Assembly: GCA_030537635.1 (NCBI GenBank)
Contig: JAUNVM010000004.1
Location: forward strand, 45,210-109,209
Length of the DNA: 64,000 bases
Direction of reading: 5' to 3'
Source of the DNA: Flaviflexus sp.
GTDB lineage: Bacteria > Actinomycetota > Actinomycetes > Actinomycetales > Actinomycetaceae
The notes under the pieces were generated by a model, which was given only the letters and a program-made list of their open reading frames with translations, had not been told where the DNA came from and ran no database searches. The position numbers were made by a program, and so were the translations under genes. Within the stretch, counting starts at the first letter, position 1. Every line of letters starts with the position of its first letter. Positions 1 to 7,298 of the stretch are shown here, one piece after another.

Positions 1-3
1 CCG

Positions 4-765
4 GTGGCGGGTCATTCTAAGTGGGCAACTACGAAGCACAAGAAGGCTGCGCTTGATGCCAAGCGCGGCAAGCTGTTCGCCAGGCTCATCAAGAACGTGG
101 AGGTTGCCGCCCGTACCGGCGGCCCCGATCCAGACGGTAACCCGACCCTGTACGACGCCATTCAGAAGGCGAAGAAGAACTCCGTTCCCGGCGACAACAT
201 CGAGCGTGCTCTCAAGCGTGCCTCGGGCGATGACGCCGATGCGGTGAACTATGAGTCGATCATGTACGAGGGCTATGCGGCCGGCGGTGTCGCCGTTCTC
301 ATGGAGTGCCTGACCGATAATCGTAATCGCGCGGCATCCGATGTGCGCGTGGCCCTGTCACGCAATGGCGGCACGCTGGCCGATCCGGGCTCGGTGTCTT
401 ACCTGTTTGCCCGCAAGGGCGTTGTCGAGCTCGCCAAGGCCGACGGGGTGACCGAGGATGACATTCTCATGGCCGTGCTGGATGCCGGGGCCGAGGAGGT
501 CAATGACGAGGGGGATACCTTCGAGGTCATCTGCGAGGCCACCGACGTGGTCGCCGTGCGCACCGCGCTGCAGGAGGCCGGAATCGACTACGACTCGGCC
601 GAGGTGCAGTTCGTTCCCTCGATGAAGGTGGAGGTTGATCTCGAGACCGCGAAGAAGGCCATGAAGGTCATCGACGCGCTCGATGATGTCGACGACATCC
701 AAAATGTCTTCTCCAACATGGATATCCCGGATGATGTTCTCGCCCAGCTGGAGTCCGAAGACTAA
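4..765 (+). CDS. yebC: YebC/PmpR family protein
   Basis: A 253-residue YebC/TACO1-family protein, the usual family length, beginning with the signature MAGHSKW and then a Lys-rich N-terminal domain. Family members were long annotated as transcriptional regulators; relatives of mitochondrial TACO1 have more recently been linked to translation of proline-rich stretches. The GTG start at base 4 is supported by the N-terminal motif, but its ribosome binding site lies outside the window. The stop overlaps the ruvC start by one base (TAATG), so the two are probably co-transcribed and translationally coupled, the order seen across actinobacteria. Family assignment is firm; the molecular role is taken from the family. 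Confidence 0.95.
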   Translation: MAGHSKWATTKHKKAALDAKRGKLFARLIKNVEVAARTGGPDPDGNPTLYDAIQKAKKNSVPGDNIERALKRASGDDADAVNYESIMYEGYAAGGVAVLMECLTDNRNRAASDVRVALSRNGGTLADPGSVSYLFARKGVVELAKADGVTEDDILMAVLDAGAEEVNDEGDTFEVICEATDVVAVRTALQEAGIDYDSAEVQFVPSMKVEVDLETAKKAMKVIDALDDVDDIQNVFSNMDIPDDVLAQLESED

Positions 766-1397
766 TGCGCATCCTCGGGGTCGATCCGGGCTTGACCCGG
801 TGCGGACTCGGGGTCATTGATCAGAACGGCCCTCGCGCCGTCAGCCTGGTCGACGTAGCGGTGGTGCGATCCTCCTCGACGGAGGAGCCGCACCGCCGAC
901 TCGCGTTGATCGCCGATGGCATCGAGGCCATGATTGCCAAGCACCGGCCGGATGTCGTGGCCGTCGAGCGCGTCTTTGCTGAGGCGAACGTCCGCTCCAT
1001 CATCTCCACCGCCCAGGTGGCGGGAGTGGCCATGCTCGCGGCGGCCCGCGCCGACCTTCCGCTCGCCCTGCACTCCCCGTCTGAGGTCAAGGCTGCTGTG
1101 ACGGGGGATGGGCGGGCCGATAAGGCGGCAGTCACCCTCATGGTCACCCGCATTCTGCGCCTAGATAAGGCACCGCGCCCGGCCGATGCCGCCGACGCCC
1201 TCGCCCTGGCGATCACCCACGCCTGGCGTGCCGGCCCGCTCAGCCTTCCCTCCGCCGCCCGCGCCCAGCACGGCGGGGCCGGTATGCTTCCCGCCGACAA
1301 TGCTCCCGGGATGACCGCAGCCCAGCGAGCCTGGGCCAAGGCCGAACGCGAATCGAAGATGACCGGGGCGGCCGACCCGCGGCGGCGCACCTCGTAG
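765..1397 (+). CDS. ruvC: Crossover junction endodeoxyribonuclease RuvC
   Basis: Holliday-junction resolvase that nicks four-way junctions in concert with RuvAB. The RNase H-like fold is visible: the first catalytic Asp is D7 in [10 protein letters not shown], Glu68 lies in AVERVF, and the distal acidic pair is D141/D144 in DAADALA. Length is 210 residues; the last 45 or so are a basic, Ala-rich tail beyond the catalytic core, common in actinobacterial RuvC. It overlaps yebC by one base and is followed by a 62-bp gap with a likely promoter for ruvA, so ruvC may be regulated separately from ruvAB. Confidence 0.97.
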   Translation: MRILGVDPGLTRCGLGVIDQNGPRAVSLVDVAVVRSSSTEEPHRRLALIADGIEAMIAKHRPDVVAVERVFAEANVRSIISTAQVAGVAMLAAARADLPLALHSPSEVKAAVTGDGRADKAAVTLMVTRILRLDKAPRPADAADALALAITHAWRAGPLSLPSAARAQHGGAGMLPADNAPGMTAAQRAWAKAERESKMTGAADPRRRTS

Positions 1398-1416
1398 AAA
1401 GCGTCCTGCTCTTTGC

Positions 1417-1422
1417 TAGCCT
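1417..1422 (+). promoter_or_regulatory. Putative -10 box for ruvA
   Basis: TAGCCT matches the actinobacterial TANNNT -10 consensus and lies in the only gap of the ruv cluster, 37 bases before the ruvA ATG. The RNA would begin near 1429 and carry the Shine-Dalgarno GAAGGAG at about 1448-1454. No clear -35 hexamer is visible. Confidence 0.4.
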
Positions 1423-1459
1423 GGTTCCGTACACCTGTTCGATACGTGAAGGAGCTTCC

Positions 1460-2038
1460 ATGATTGCCTCCGTCTCCGGCACGGTGCTTGAGCGCCACGG
1501 AGATTACGCGATTCTCGAGGTCGGCGGCGTCGGCCTCAAGGTGATGACGACGCCGCGTGCTTCCTCGGCCCTGCGCACGGGGGAGCGCGGAACCCTCCAC
1601 ACCTGCCTCGTCGTGCGGGAAGACTCCCTCACGCTCTACGGCTTCGCCGAGGCTGATGAGCGCGCCACCTTTGACGTTCTCCTCGGTGTCTCCGGAATTG
1701 GTCCCCGCACCGCCCTCGCGGTCCTGTCCGTGCACAGCCCGGACGAGCTACGCCGCGCGGTGGCCGCGAAGAACATTGCGGCGCTCACCCAGGTTCCCGG
1801 AATCGGCAAGAAGGGCGCTCAGCGCATGATCCTTGAGTTGGAGAATAAGCTGGGCCCGGTGAGCGGGGATGCCGTGACTACCGGCGAGGGCGCCGAAAGC
1901 GATGAGGTCATTGCCGCGCTCGTCTCGCTCGGCTGGCCGGAATCCGATGCTCGGGCCGCGGTGGCCGAGGTGGCGAATGAGGCCGACTCTACCTCCGAGG
2001 CCTTGCGGGCCGCCCTCCAGCGGTTGGGGAGGCGCTAA
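1460..2038 (+). CDS. ruvA: Holliday junction DNA helicase subunit RuvA
   Basis: The junction-binding subunit that loads RuvB for branch migration. At 192 residues it shows the OB-fold N-terminus and two helix-hairpin-helix motifs, [11 protein letters not shown] near residue 75 and [12 protein letters not shown] near residue 110. A C-terminal RuvB-contact domain follows an acidic linker. The ATG is preceded by GAAGGAG at good spacing. The stop overlaps the ruvB start by one base (TAATG), so RuvA and RuvB should be made in a coupled ratio. Confidence 0.97.
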   Translation: MIASVSGTVLERHGDYAILEVGGVGLKVMTTPRASSALRTGERGTLHTCLVVREDSLTLYGFAEADERATFDVLLGVSGIGPRTALAVLSVHSPDELRRAVAAKNIAALTQVPGIGKKGAQRMILELENKLGPVSGDAVTTGEGAESDEVIAALVSLGWPESDARAAVAEVANEADSTSEALRAALQRLGRR

Positions 2039-3048
2039 TGTCGATCACGGATATGGATGCCGGGGGATCGGAGCGGGCCGCCGAGGCGGCACTGCGCCCC
2101 AAGGTCCTCGATGAATTCGTCGGCCAGGAAACCGTCCGCACCCAGCTTTCCCTCGTGCTCAAGGCCGCGGTAGGCCGAGGCACCTGCCCCGATCACGTCC
2201 TGCTGTCTGGACCGCCCGGTCTTGGAAAGACCACCCTCGCCATGATCATCGCCGGCGAGGTGGGCTCAGCCCTGCGCCTCACCTCCGGCCCCGCAATTCA
2301 ACACGCCGGTGATCTCGCCGCCGTCCTGTCTTCCCTGCAAGAGGGCGACGTGCTGTTTATCGATGAGATTCATCGCCTGGCGCGCACCGCCGAGGAGATG
2401 CTGTATCTGGCGATGGAGGACTTCCGGGTCGATGTCATGGTGGGTAAGGGGCCCGGCGCCACCTCGATTCCGCTGCCGCTGCCGCCGTTCACCGTCGTCG
2501 GGGCGACCACCCGGGCGGGACTGCTGCCCGCCCCGCTTCGAGACCGGTTCGGCTTCACCGGTCATCTTGAGTTCTACGACGCCCCGGAGCTCGCCCGGAT
2601 CGTCACCCGGTCCGCAGGCTTGCTTGAGGCCGAGCTGACGAAGGATGCCGCACTTGAGCTTGCCTCCCGCTCGCGCGGCACCCCGCGCATCGCCAACCGC
2701 CTGCTGCGCCGCGTTCAAGACTGGGCTCAGGTCAACGGCACAGGTGTCCTCGATCTCGAGGCGGCCCGCAGTGCGCTTGCCGTCTTCGAAGTCGATGAGC
2801 TGGGGCTGGACCGGCTCGACCGCTCCGTCCTCGAGGCTATTTGCACTCGATTTGCCGGCGGCCCTGTGGGATTGAGCACCCTCGCGGTGTCGGTGGGCGA
2901 GGAGGCCGAGACGGTGGAAACCGTCGCGGAACCGTTCCTCGTGCGGGAAGGGCTGCTTGTGCGCACCCCACGCGGACGCGCCGCAACGCCGCTTGCCTTC
3001 TCCCATCTCGGTCTGACCCCGCCAGCCGATACTCTCTTCGGGCCGTAA
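2038..3048 (+). CDS. ruvB: Holliday junction DNA helicase subunit RuvB
   Basis: AAA+ motor for branch migration, 336 residues, normal length. The Walker A is GPPGLGKT at residues 58-65, the Walker B is FIDEIHRL, the sensor-like segment is [10 protein letters not shown], and the C-terminal winged helix ends with [11 protein letters not shown]. It is translationally coupled to ruvA by a one-base overlap. A 43-bp gap with a TATACT -10 box separates it from yajC, so it is probably the last gene of the ruv unit, with possible read-through into the sec genes. Confidence 0.98.
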   Translation: MSITDMDAGGSERAAEAALRPKVLDEFVGQETVRTQLSLVLKAAVGRGTCPDHVLLSGPPGLGKTTLAMIIAGEVGSALRLTSGPAIQHAGDLAAVLSSLQEGDVLFIDEIHRLARTAEEMLYLAMEDFRVDVMVGKGPGATSIPLPLPPFTVVGATTRAGLLPAPLRDRFGFTGHLEFYDAPELARIVTRSAGLLEAELTKDAALELASRSRGTPRIANRLLRRVQDWAQVNGTGVLDLEAARSALAVFEVDELGLDRLDRSVLEAICTRFAGGPVGLSTLAVSVGEEAETVETVAEPFLVREGLLVRTPRGRAATPLAFSHLGLTPPADTLFGP

Positions 3049-3052
3049 CCGG

Positions 3053-3058
3053 TATACT
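3053..3058 (+). promoter_or_regulatory. Putative -10 box for the yajC-secDF-apt unit
   Basis: TATACT, a near-perfect -10 box, starts five bases after the ruvB stop. A start near 3065 would give a leader of about 27 bases containing GAAAGCGAG before the yajC GTG. The -35 region is not obvious. Confidence 0.5.
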
Positions 3059-3091
3059 CGAGCGCGGTTGACCAAATGAAAGCGAGTACCC

Positions 3092-3535
3092 GTGCCTCCT
3101 GAATTGATTATTATCTTCGCCTTCTTCGCGCTCATGATGTGGTTCATGTCGCGTTCGCAGAAGAAAATGGCCGCGAAAATGGCCGAGCAGCGTGAGGCCG
3201 CGCTGGTTATTGGCAAGACGGTTGTCACCCAGGCCGGCATGATCGGCGAAATCGTTGACATTGACGGCGATGTCGTCACCCTCGAATCTCCCTCCGGGGA
3301 CGAGACGCAGTGGCTGAAGACCGGCATTCAGAGCGAGATTGAGCCGCCTTACGCCTCGACCTTTGAGGAGGACGAGATGGACGACGGTGCTGCGGAAGCT
3401 GATCTCGATGGGGAAGAGTCCTTCATGGACCTCGATGAGGACACCGACGAGGCACACGATGGCCTGACCCCGCACGATGTCGATCTCGGCGCAACCCTCG
3501 ATGATGACGATCGCGGGGGAGAAGCCCTGCGGTGA
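3092..3535 (+). CDS. yajC: Preprotein translocase subunit YajC
   Basis: Small membrane partner of SecDF in Sec-dependent export. The 147-residue protein starts with one hydrophobic segment (ELIIIFAFFALMMWFM) followed by the basic SRSQKKMAAKM stretch and the YajC core with VVTQAGMIGEI. The last 50 residues are unusually acidic (Asp/Glu-rich), making it longer than the roughly 100-residue YajC of many bacteria. It starts with GTG and overlaps the secD start by four bases (GTGA). Its place before secD-secF is the standard arrangement. Confidence 0.95.
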   Translation: MPPELIIIFAFFALMMWFMSRSQKKMAAKMAEQREAALVIGKTVVTQAGMIGEIVDIDGDVVTLESPSGDETQWLKTGIQSEIEPPYASTFEEDEMDDGAAEADLDGEESFMDLDEDTDEAHDGLTPHDVDLGATLDDDDRGGEALR

Positions 3536-5454
3536 ACGTTCAGACAAAAACCCCTCCCACCGATCGGCGGCCGTGGCCGAGACTGGTGGTTCTCCTCGTC
3601 CTTATCGTGGCGCTGCTGGCCTCCCTGGCCATCGGCTCCCTCGGTAAGGACACGCGGTGGACCCCGGATCTCGCCCTCGACCTTGAGGGCGGAACCCAGA
3701 TTATTTTGACCCCGGTGACAACCGACGGCCGGGAGATTACCGACTCCGATATTCAGCAGGCCATCGAGATTATCCGGCAGCGCGTGGACGCCTCTGGCGT
3801 CTCCGAGGCGGAGATTACCTCCCAGGGCGGATCCAACATCGTCGTCGGTCTGCCCGGTACTCCCAGCCAGGAAACCCTCGACCTCGTGCGCACCTCCGCG
3901 GTGCTGCGCCTGCGTCCCGTCATCAACTTTGCCGAGGCCGAGCTTGCGAGCCGGGGCCTCAGCCCCGTCTTTGCCCCGCAGGCCCCCGCGGCTGAAGACG
4001 AGGAGAGCACGCCGACCGATGAGGGTGAGGACGGTGCTACGGCACCTGCCGAGGAGCAAACCGAGGCCTCCTCGGGCAGCGACGGCACCGAGGTGGACGT
4101 CGCCGAGCTCACCCAGGAGCAGAAGGATCGCGCATTCAAGGCGGCGGATCTCGATGGTGACGGCAAGCTCTCCGATGAACCGACGATGACTCCGGAGTCG
4201 ATCAACTCCCGGAACTGGATCACCGAGGAGGTCCTCTACCAGGCCCAGGTTCTCAACTGCAATGATCCTGCAGCGCGCGTTGCGGCCACCGATGATGATC
4301 CGAAGAAGGCCATTGTCGCCTGCGATCCGGACCGCGCCCTGGCCTATATTCTTGGCCCGGCCGATCTGGAGGGCTCCGATATTAAGCTGGCCAGCTCCGG
4401 CCCCAAGGTCAACGAGCAGGGCCAGCAGATTGGCGGCTGGCAGGTCAACATCCAGTTCCACTCCGAGGGTGGGGAGAAGTTCTACGAGATCACCAAGCAT
4501 CTGGCCAGGGCGCAGTACCAGAGCCCGCCCAACCAGTTCGCCATGGTTCTCGACAGCTCGATCATCTCCGTCGCGGGCCTGCAGGCTCCCATCGCTGGCG
4601 GCTCCGCCGCGATTTCCGGCGACTTCACGGCCCCGGAGGCGGCGACGCTTGCCAATCAGCTGTCCTTCGGTTCCCTGCCGCTCACCTTTAACGTGCAGTC
4701 CGAAGAGCAGATCTCGGCCACGCTGGGCTCCGAGCAGCTGCAGAATTCACTCCTTGCCGGCCTCGTCGGCCTCGGCCTTATCGTCCTGTACCTGCTGTGG
4801 CAGTACCACGGCCTGGGAGTCATGGCGATCCTGTCGATCATCCTCACGACCGGCGTTTCCTACCTGGTGGTGTCGCTGCTGTCCTGGCTTATCGGCTACC
4901 GACTCTCCCTCGCCGGCGTCATCGGTCTCATCATCTCCATCGGCATCTCCGCAGACTCGTTCATCGTGTTCTTCGAGCGTATCCGCGACGAGATCCGCGA
5001 GGGACGGACGCTGCGCGGAGCGGTAGAATTCGGCTGGTCGCGCGCCAAGCGCACCATCCTGGTGTCCGATGCGGTGAACTTCGTGGCCGCCCTCGTGCTG
5101 TACTTCCTCGCGGTAGGCGGGGTACGCGGCTTTGCCTTCACGCTGGGCCTCACCACCGTCATTGACCTCATGGTCGTCATGATGTTCACCTACCCGGTCA
5201 TGACCTTCCTCGTGCGCACGAAGTTCTTTGGCTCCGGCTCGCGCTGGTCTGGCATGTCCGCCGAGTCACTCGGCCGCACCCCGGTATATCGTGGCCGCGG
5301 TGGAGCAAAGAAGGCCGAGCCCACACCGAAGGTGGCCGTACCAACCGCCGCCGGGGAGGCGGCACCGGCCCAGCCGGAGGGCGACGGCTTGACCCTGGCG
5401 CAGCGCCGGGCACAGGCACGCCGCGCCGCCAAGGCCAAGGAGGACGAGAACTAA
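3532..5454 (+). CDS. secD: Protein translocase subunit SecD
   Basis: Membrane component that uses the proton gradient to complete preprotein translocation. One membrane segment lies at residues 17-35; the periplasmic-type domain begins with DLALDLEGGTQI near residue 46; five C-terminal membrane segments (about 405-560) carry the RND-like core, including GISADSFIVFFERIRDE. Total length is 640 residues. Between the two halves of the external domain sits an acidic insert (about 150-220) containing an EF-hand-like loop, DLDGDGKLSDEP (206-217), which is uncommon for the family. It overlaps yajC by four bases and secF by one. Confidence 0.97.
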   Translation: MNVQTKTPPTDRRPWPRLVVLLVLIVALLASLAIGSLGKDTRWTPDLALDLEGGTQIILTPVTTDGREITDSDIQQAIEIIRQRVDASGVSEAEITSQGGSNIVVGLPGTPSQETLDLVRTSAVLRLRPVINFAEAELASRGLSPVFAPQAPAAEDEESTPTDEGEDGATAPAEEQTEASSGSDGTEVDVAELTQEQKDRAFKAADLDGDGKLSDEPTMTPESINSRNWITEEVLYQAQVLNCNDPAARVAATDDDPKKAIVACDPDRALAYILGPADLEGSDIKLASSGPKVNEQGQQIGGWQVNIQFHSEGGEKFYEITKHLARAQYQSPPNQFAMVLDSSIISVAGLQAPIAGGSAAISGDFTAPEAATLANQLSFGSLPLTFNVQSEEQISATLGSEQLQNSLLAGLVGLGLIVLYLLWQYHGLGVMAILSIILTTGVSYLVVSLLSWLIGYRLSLAGVIGLIISIGISADSFIVFFERIRDEIREGRTLRGAVEFGWSRAKRTILVSDAVNFVAALVLYFLAVGGVRGFAFTLGLTTVIDLMVVMMFTYPVMTFLVRTKFFGSGSRWSGMSAESLGRTPVYRGRGGAKKAEPTPKVAVPTAAGEAAPAQPEGDGLTLAQRRAQARRAAKAKEDEN

Positions 5455-6527
5455 TGTCCATGTACACCTTGGGCAACGCCCTGTACACCGGTGAGCGTTC
5501 CTACAACATCATTGGTCGGCGCAAGCTCTGGTTCACCATTGCCGGCGCCCTCATCCTCATCTCCGTGCTCATGTTCGCCGTGCGCGACGTCAACCTCGGC
5601 ATCGAATTCCGGGGCGGATCCCAGTTCACGGTTTCCGGCGCCCAGACGAAGAGCCAGTCGCTTGCCGTCGATGTCGTGCGGGAGAATTCCACCGACGATT
5701 CGGCGCGCGTCTCCGAGGTGGGTGCGGATTCGATCCGCGTCCAGACGGCGGAGCTGGATGACATTCAGACCCAGGAGGTGCGCTCTGGCCTCGCCGAGGC
5801 CTACGGTGTGGATGAGGCCAACGTGGCTTCGACCTACATCGGCCCCACCTGGGGTGCGGACGTGTTGAAGAAGGCCGTTCAATCCTTCCTCATCTTCGTC
5901 TGCCTCATCGTCTTGATCCTGTGGGCCTACTTCCGTACCTGGACGATCGCCATTGGCGCGGTCGGGGCCCTCGTCAACGACCTCATCATCACGGCGGGGG
6001 TGTACGTGGCCTCGGGCTTCGAAGTCACACCCGCCACCGTCATTGGCTTCCTGACGATTCTCGGCTACTCCCTCTACGACACCGTCGTCGTCTTCGATAA
6101 GGTTCGGGAGAATACCGAGGCATTCAAGAGCCAGACCGCCTTCACCTATGGGGAGCAGGCGAATCTTGCCGTCAACCAGACGCTGATTCGCTCGATCAAT
6201 ACCTCGGTGACCGGACTGCTGCCCGTGGGCGCCGTCCTCGTCATCGGCGTGGCCTTCCAGGGTGCGGGCACGCTGCGCGACCTGTCTCTCGCCCTGTTCG
6301 TCGGCATGACCGTCTCGGCCCTCTCCTCCATCTTCATCGCGGCTCCCATCGCGGTGTGGTTTAAGGAACGGTCCCCGGACATCCAGGACCACACCGAGCG
6401 AGTCCTCCGACTTCGCGGAGATGCAGCCCCCGTCGCGGCCCATCCCGACACCGATATCAAGCCTGCAAATGCCGGCCAGCATCTTGGGCAGCGTGCCCAG
6501 CCGAAGCGCCGGAGGAAGAAGAAATGA
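5454..6527 (+). CDS. secF: Protein translocase subunit SecF
   Basis: Partner of SecD in Sec export. The 357-residue protein has a first membrane segment near residues 25-45, the characteristic LGIEFRGGSQF, and five further membrane segments ending near residue 310, with YSLYDTVVVFDKVREN in the conserved loop. The C-terminus is basic (PKRRRKKK), as in other cytosolic SecF tails. The ATG overlaps the secD stop by one base, and secF itself overlaps apt by four bases (ATGA), so secD, secF and apt are translated as one coupled unit. Confidence 0.97.
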   Translation: MSMYTLGNALYTGERSYNIIGRRKLWFTIAGALILISVLMFAVRDVNLGIEFRGGSQFTVSGAQTKSQSLAVDVVRENSTDDSARVSEVGADSIRVQTAELDDIQTQEVRSGLAEAYGVDEANVASTYIGPTWGADVLKKAVQSFLIFVCLIVLILWAYFRTWTIAIGAVGALVNDLIITAGVYVASGFEVTPATVIGFLTILGYSLYDTVVVFDKVRENTEAFKSQTAFTYGEQANLAVNQTLIRSINTSVTGLLPVGAVLVIGVAFQGAGTLRDLSLALFVGMTVSALSSIFIAAPIAVWFKERSPDIQDHTERVLRLRGDAAPVAAHPDTDIKPANAGQHLGQRAQPKRRRKKK

Positions 6528-7066
6528 ACCAGCAGATTTTCCCCAAGGACGTCGTCGATCTCGTCGAGTCGCACCTGCGCCAGGTCCAGGATTTCCCGGC
6601 TCCCGGCGTGCTGTTTCGGGACATTACCCCGCTGATCGCCGATCCGGAGGCCTTCGCTACCCTCATCAACACCCTCGCGGACCGCTACCGCGGCAAGGTG
6701 GATGCGGTGGCCGGTCTGGAATCGCGGGGCTTCATTCTCGGCGCTCCGCTCGCCATGGCCCTCGGGGTGGGCATGCTGACCGTCCGCAAGGCGGGCCGGC
6801 TGCCCGGACCGGTCGTCACCGAGCACTACGAGCTCGAATACGGTGAGGCGTCGATGGAGCTGCAGCCCTTCACGGTTAAGGATGGGGCGCGCGTCCTCGT
6901 CATCGATGACGTGCTCGCCACCGGCGGGACTGCGACCGCAGCCTTCAACCTCATTGAGCGGGCGGGCGGCATCGCCGACACCCTTTGCGTGCTTATCGAG
7001 CTGGAGGAGCTGGGCGGGCGAGCCCGGCTCGAGGGCCGGACTGTCGAGTCCGTGCTCAGCTACTAA
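6524..7066 (+). CDS. apt: Adenine phosphoribosyltransferase
   Basis: Salvages adenine to AMP with PRPP. The 180-residue protein has the short-form family length. It shows FRDITPLIADP near residue 28, the flexible-loop region RKAGRLPGPV, and the PRPP-binding motif VLVIDDVLATGGT at about residues 123-135. It overlaps secF by four bases. The secDF-apt-rel order recurs in actinobacteria and joins purine salvage with nucleotide alarmone control. Immediately downstream lies a G16/C10 hairpin. Confidence 0.96.
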   Translation: MNQQIFPKDVVDLVESHLRQVQDFPAPGVLFRDITPLIADPEAFATLINTLADRYRGKVDAVAGLESRGFILGAPLAMALGVGMLTVRKAGRLPGPVVTEHYELEYGEASMELQPFTVKDGARVLVIDDVLATGGTATAAFNLIERAGGIADTLCVLIELEELGGRARLEGRTVESVLSY

Positions 7067-7073
7067 AACAACC

Positions 7074-7114
7074 TCGTCGTGGGGGGGGGGGGGGGGTGCG
7101 CCCCCCCCCCGACG
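7074..7114 (+). repeat. G16/C10 homopolymer hairpin, possible terminator
   Basis: Sixteen G residues (7081-7096), the tetranucleotide TGCG, then ten C residues (7101-7110), flanked by CGTC (7075-7078) and GACG (7111-7114) that also pair. The RNA would form a very stable hairpin eight bases after the apt stop, so it may end or slow transcription; no U-run follows. Runs this long are prone to slippage in vivo and in sequencing, so the exact count is uncertain. Confidence 0.6.
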
Positions 7115-7285
7115 CTTCGTTATGCGGCGTCATTTCCGGCGCCGCGAGGGAGTTGACCGGTCAGCGCCGGATGTCCGCGGGGTCGTGCTCGACTCTCTCC
7201 CCCCGATTATCAGCGCGCGGGTGAGCTGCCGGTATTCCCCTGTTGTCAGTACGTGGCGTGTTTCTCTTTCTCGGCTGGTCCGGCC
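7115..7285 (+). other. Intergenic region between apt and rel
   Basis: About 170 bases with no credible gene. A reading frame continuous with rel runs through here and back into apt, but its translation has no family resemblance, whereas similarity to Rel begins after the ATG at 7299. Nothing else was recognised apart from the -10 box at its end. Confidence 0.5.
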
Positions 7286-7291
7286 TAGAAT
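7286..7291 (+). promoter_or_regulatory. -10 box for a probably leaderless rel mRNA
   Basis: TAGAAT ends seven bases before the ATG at 7299, the distance expected from a -10 box to the first transcribed base. There is no Shine-Dalgarno sequence before this ATG. A transcript starting directly on the start codon is therefore likely; this also argues against the in-frame ATG at 7290, which lies inside the box. Confidence 0.5.
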
Positions 7292-7298
7292 GTGTTGC

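Noticed and set aside
7081..7110. G/C tract as a phase-variable coding switch
   Set aside because: It lies between genes and not within a reading frame that similarity supports.
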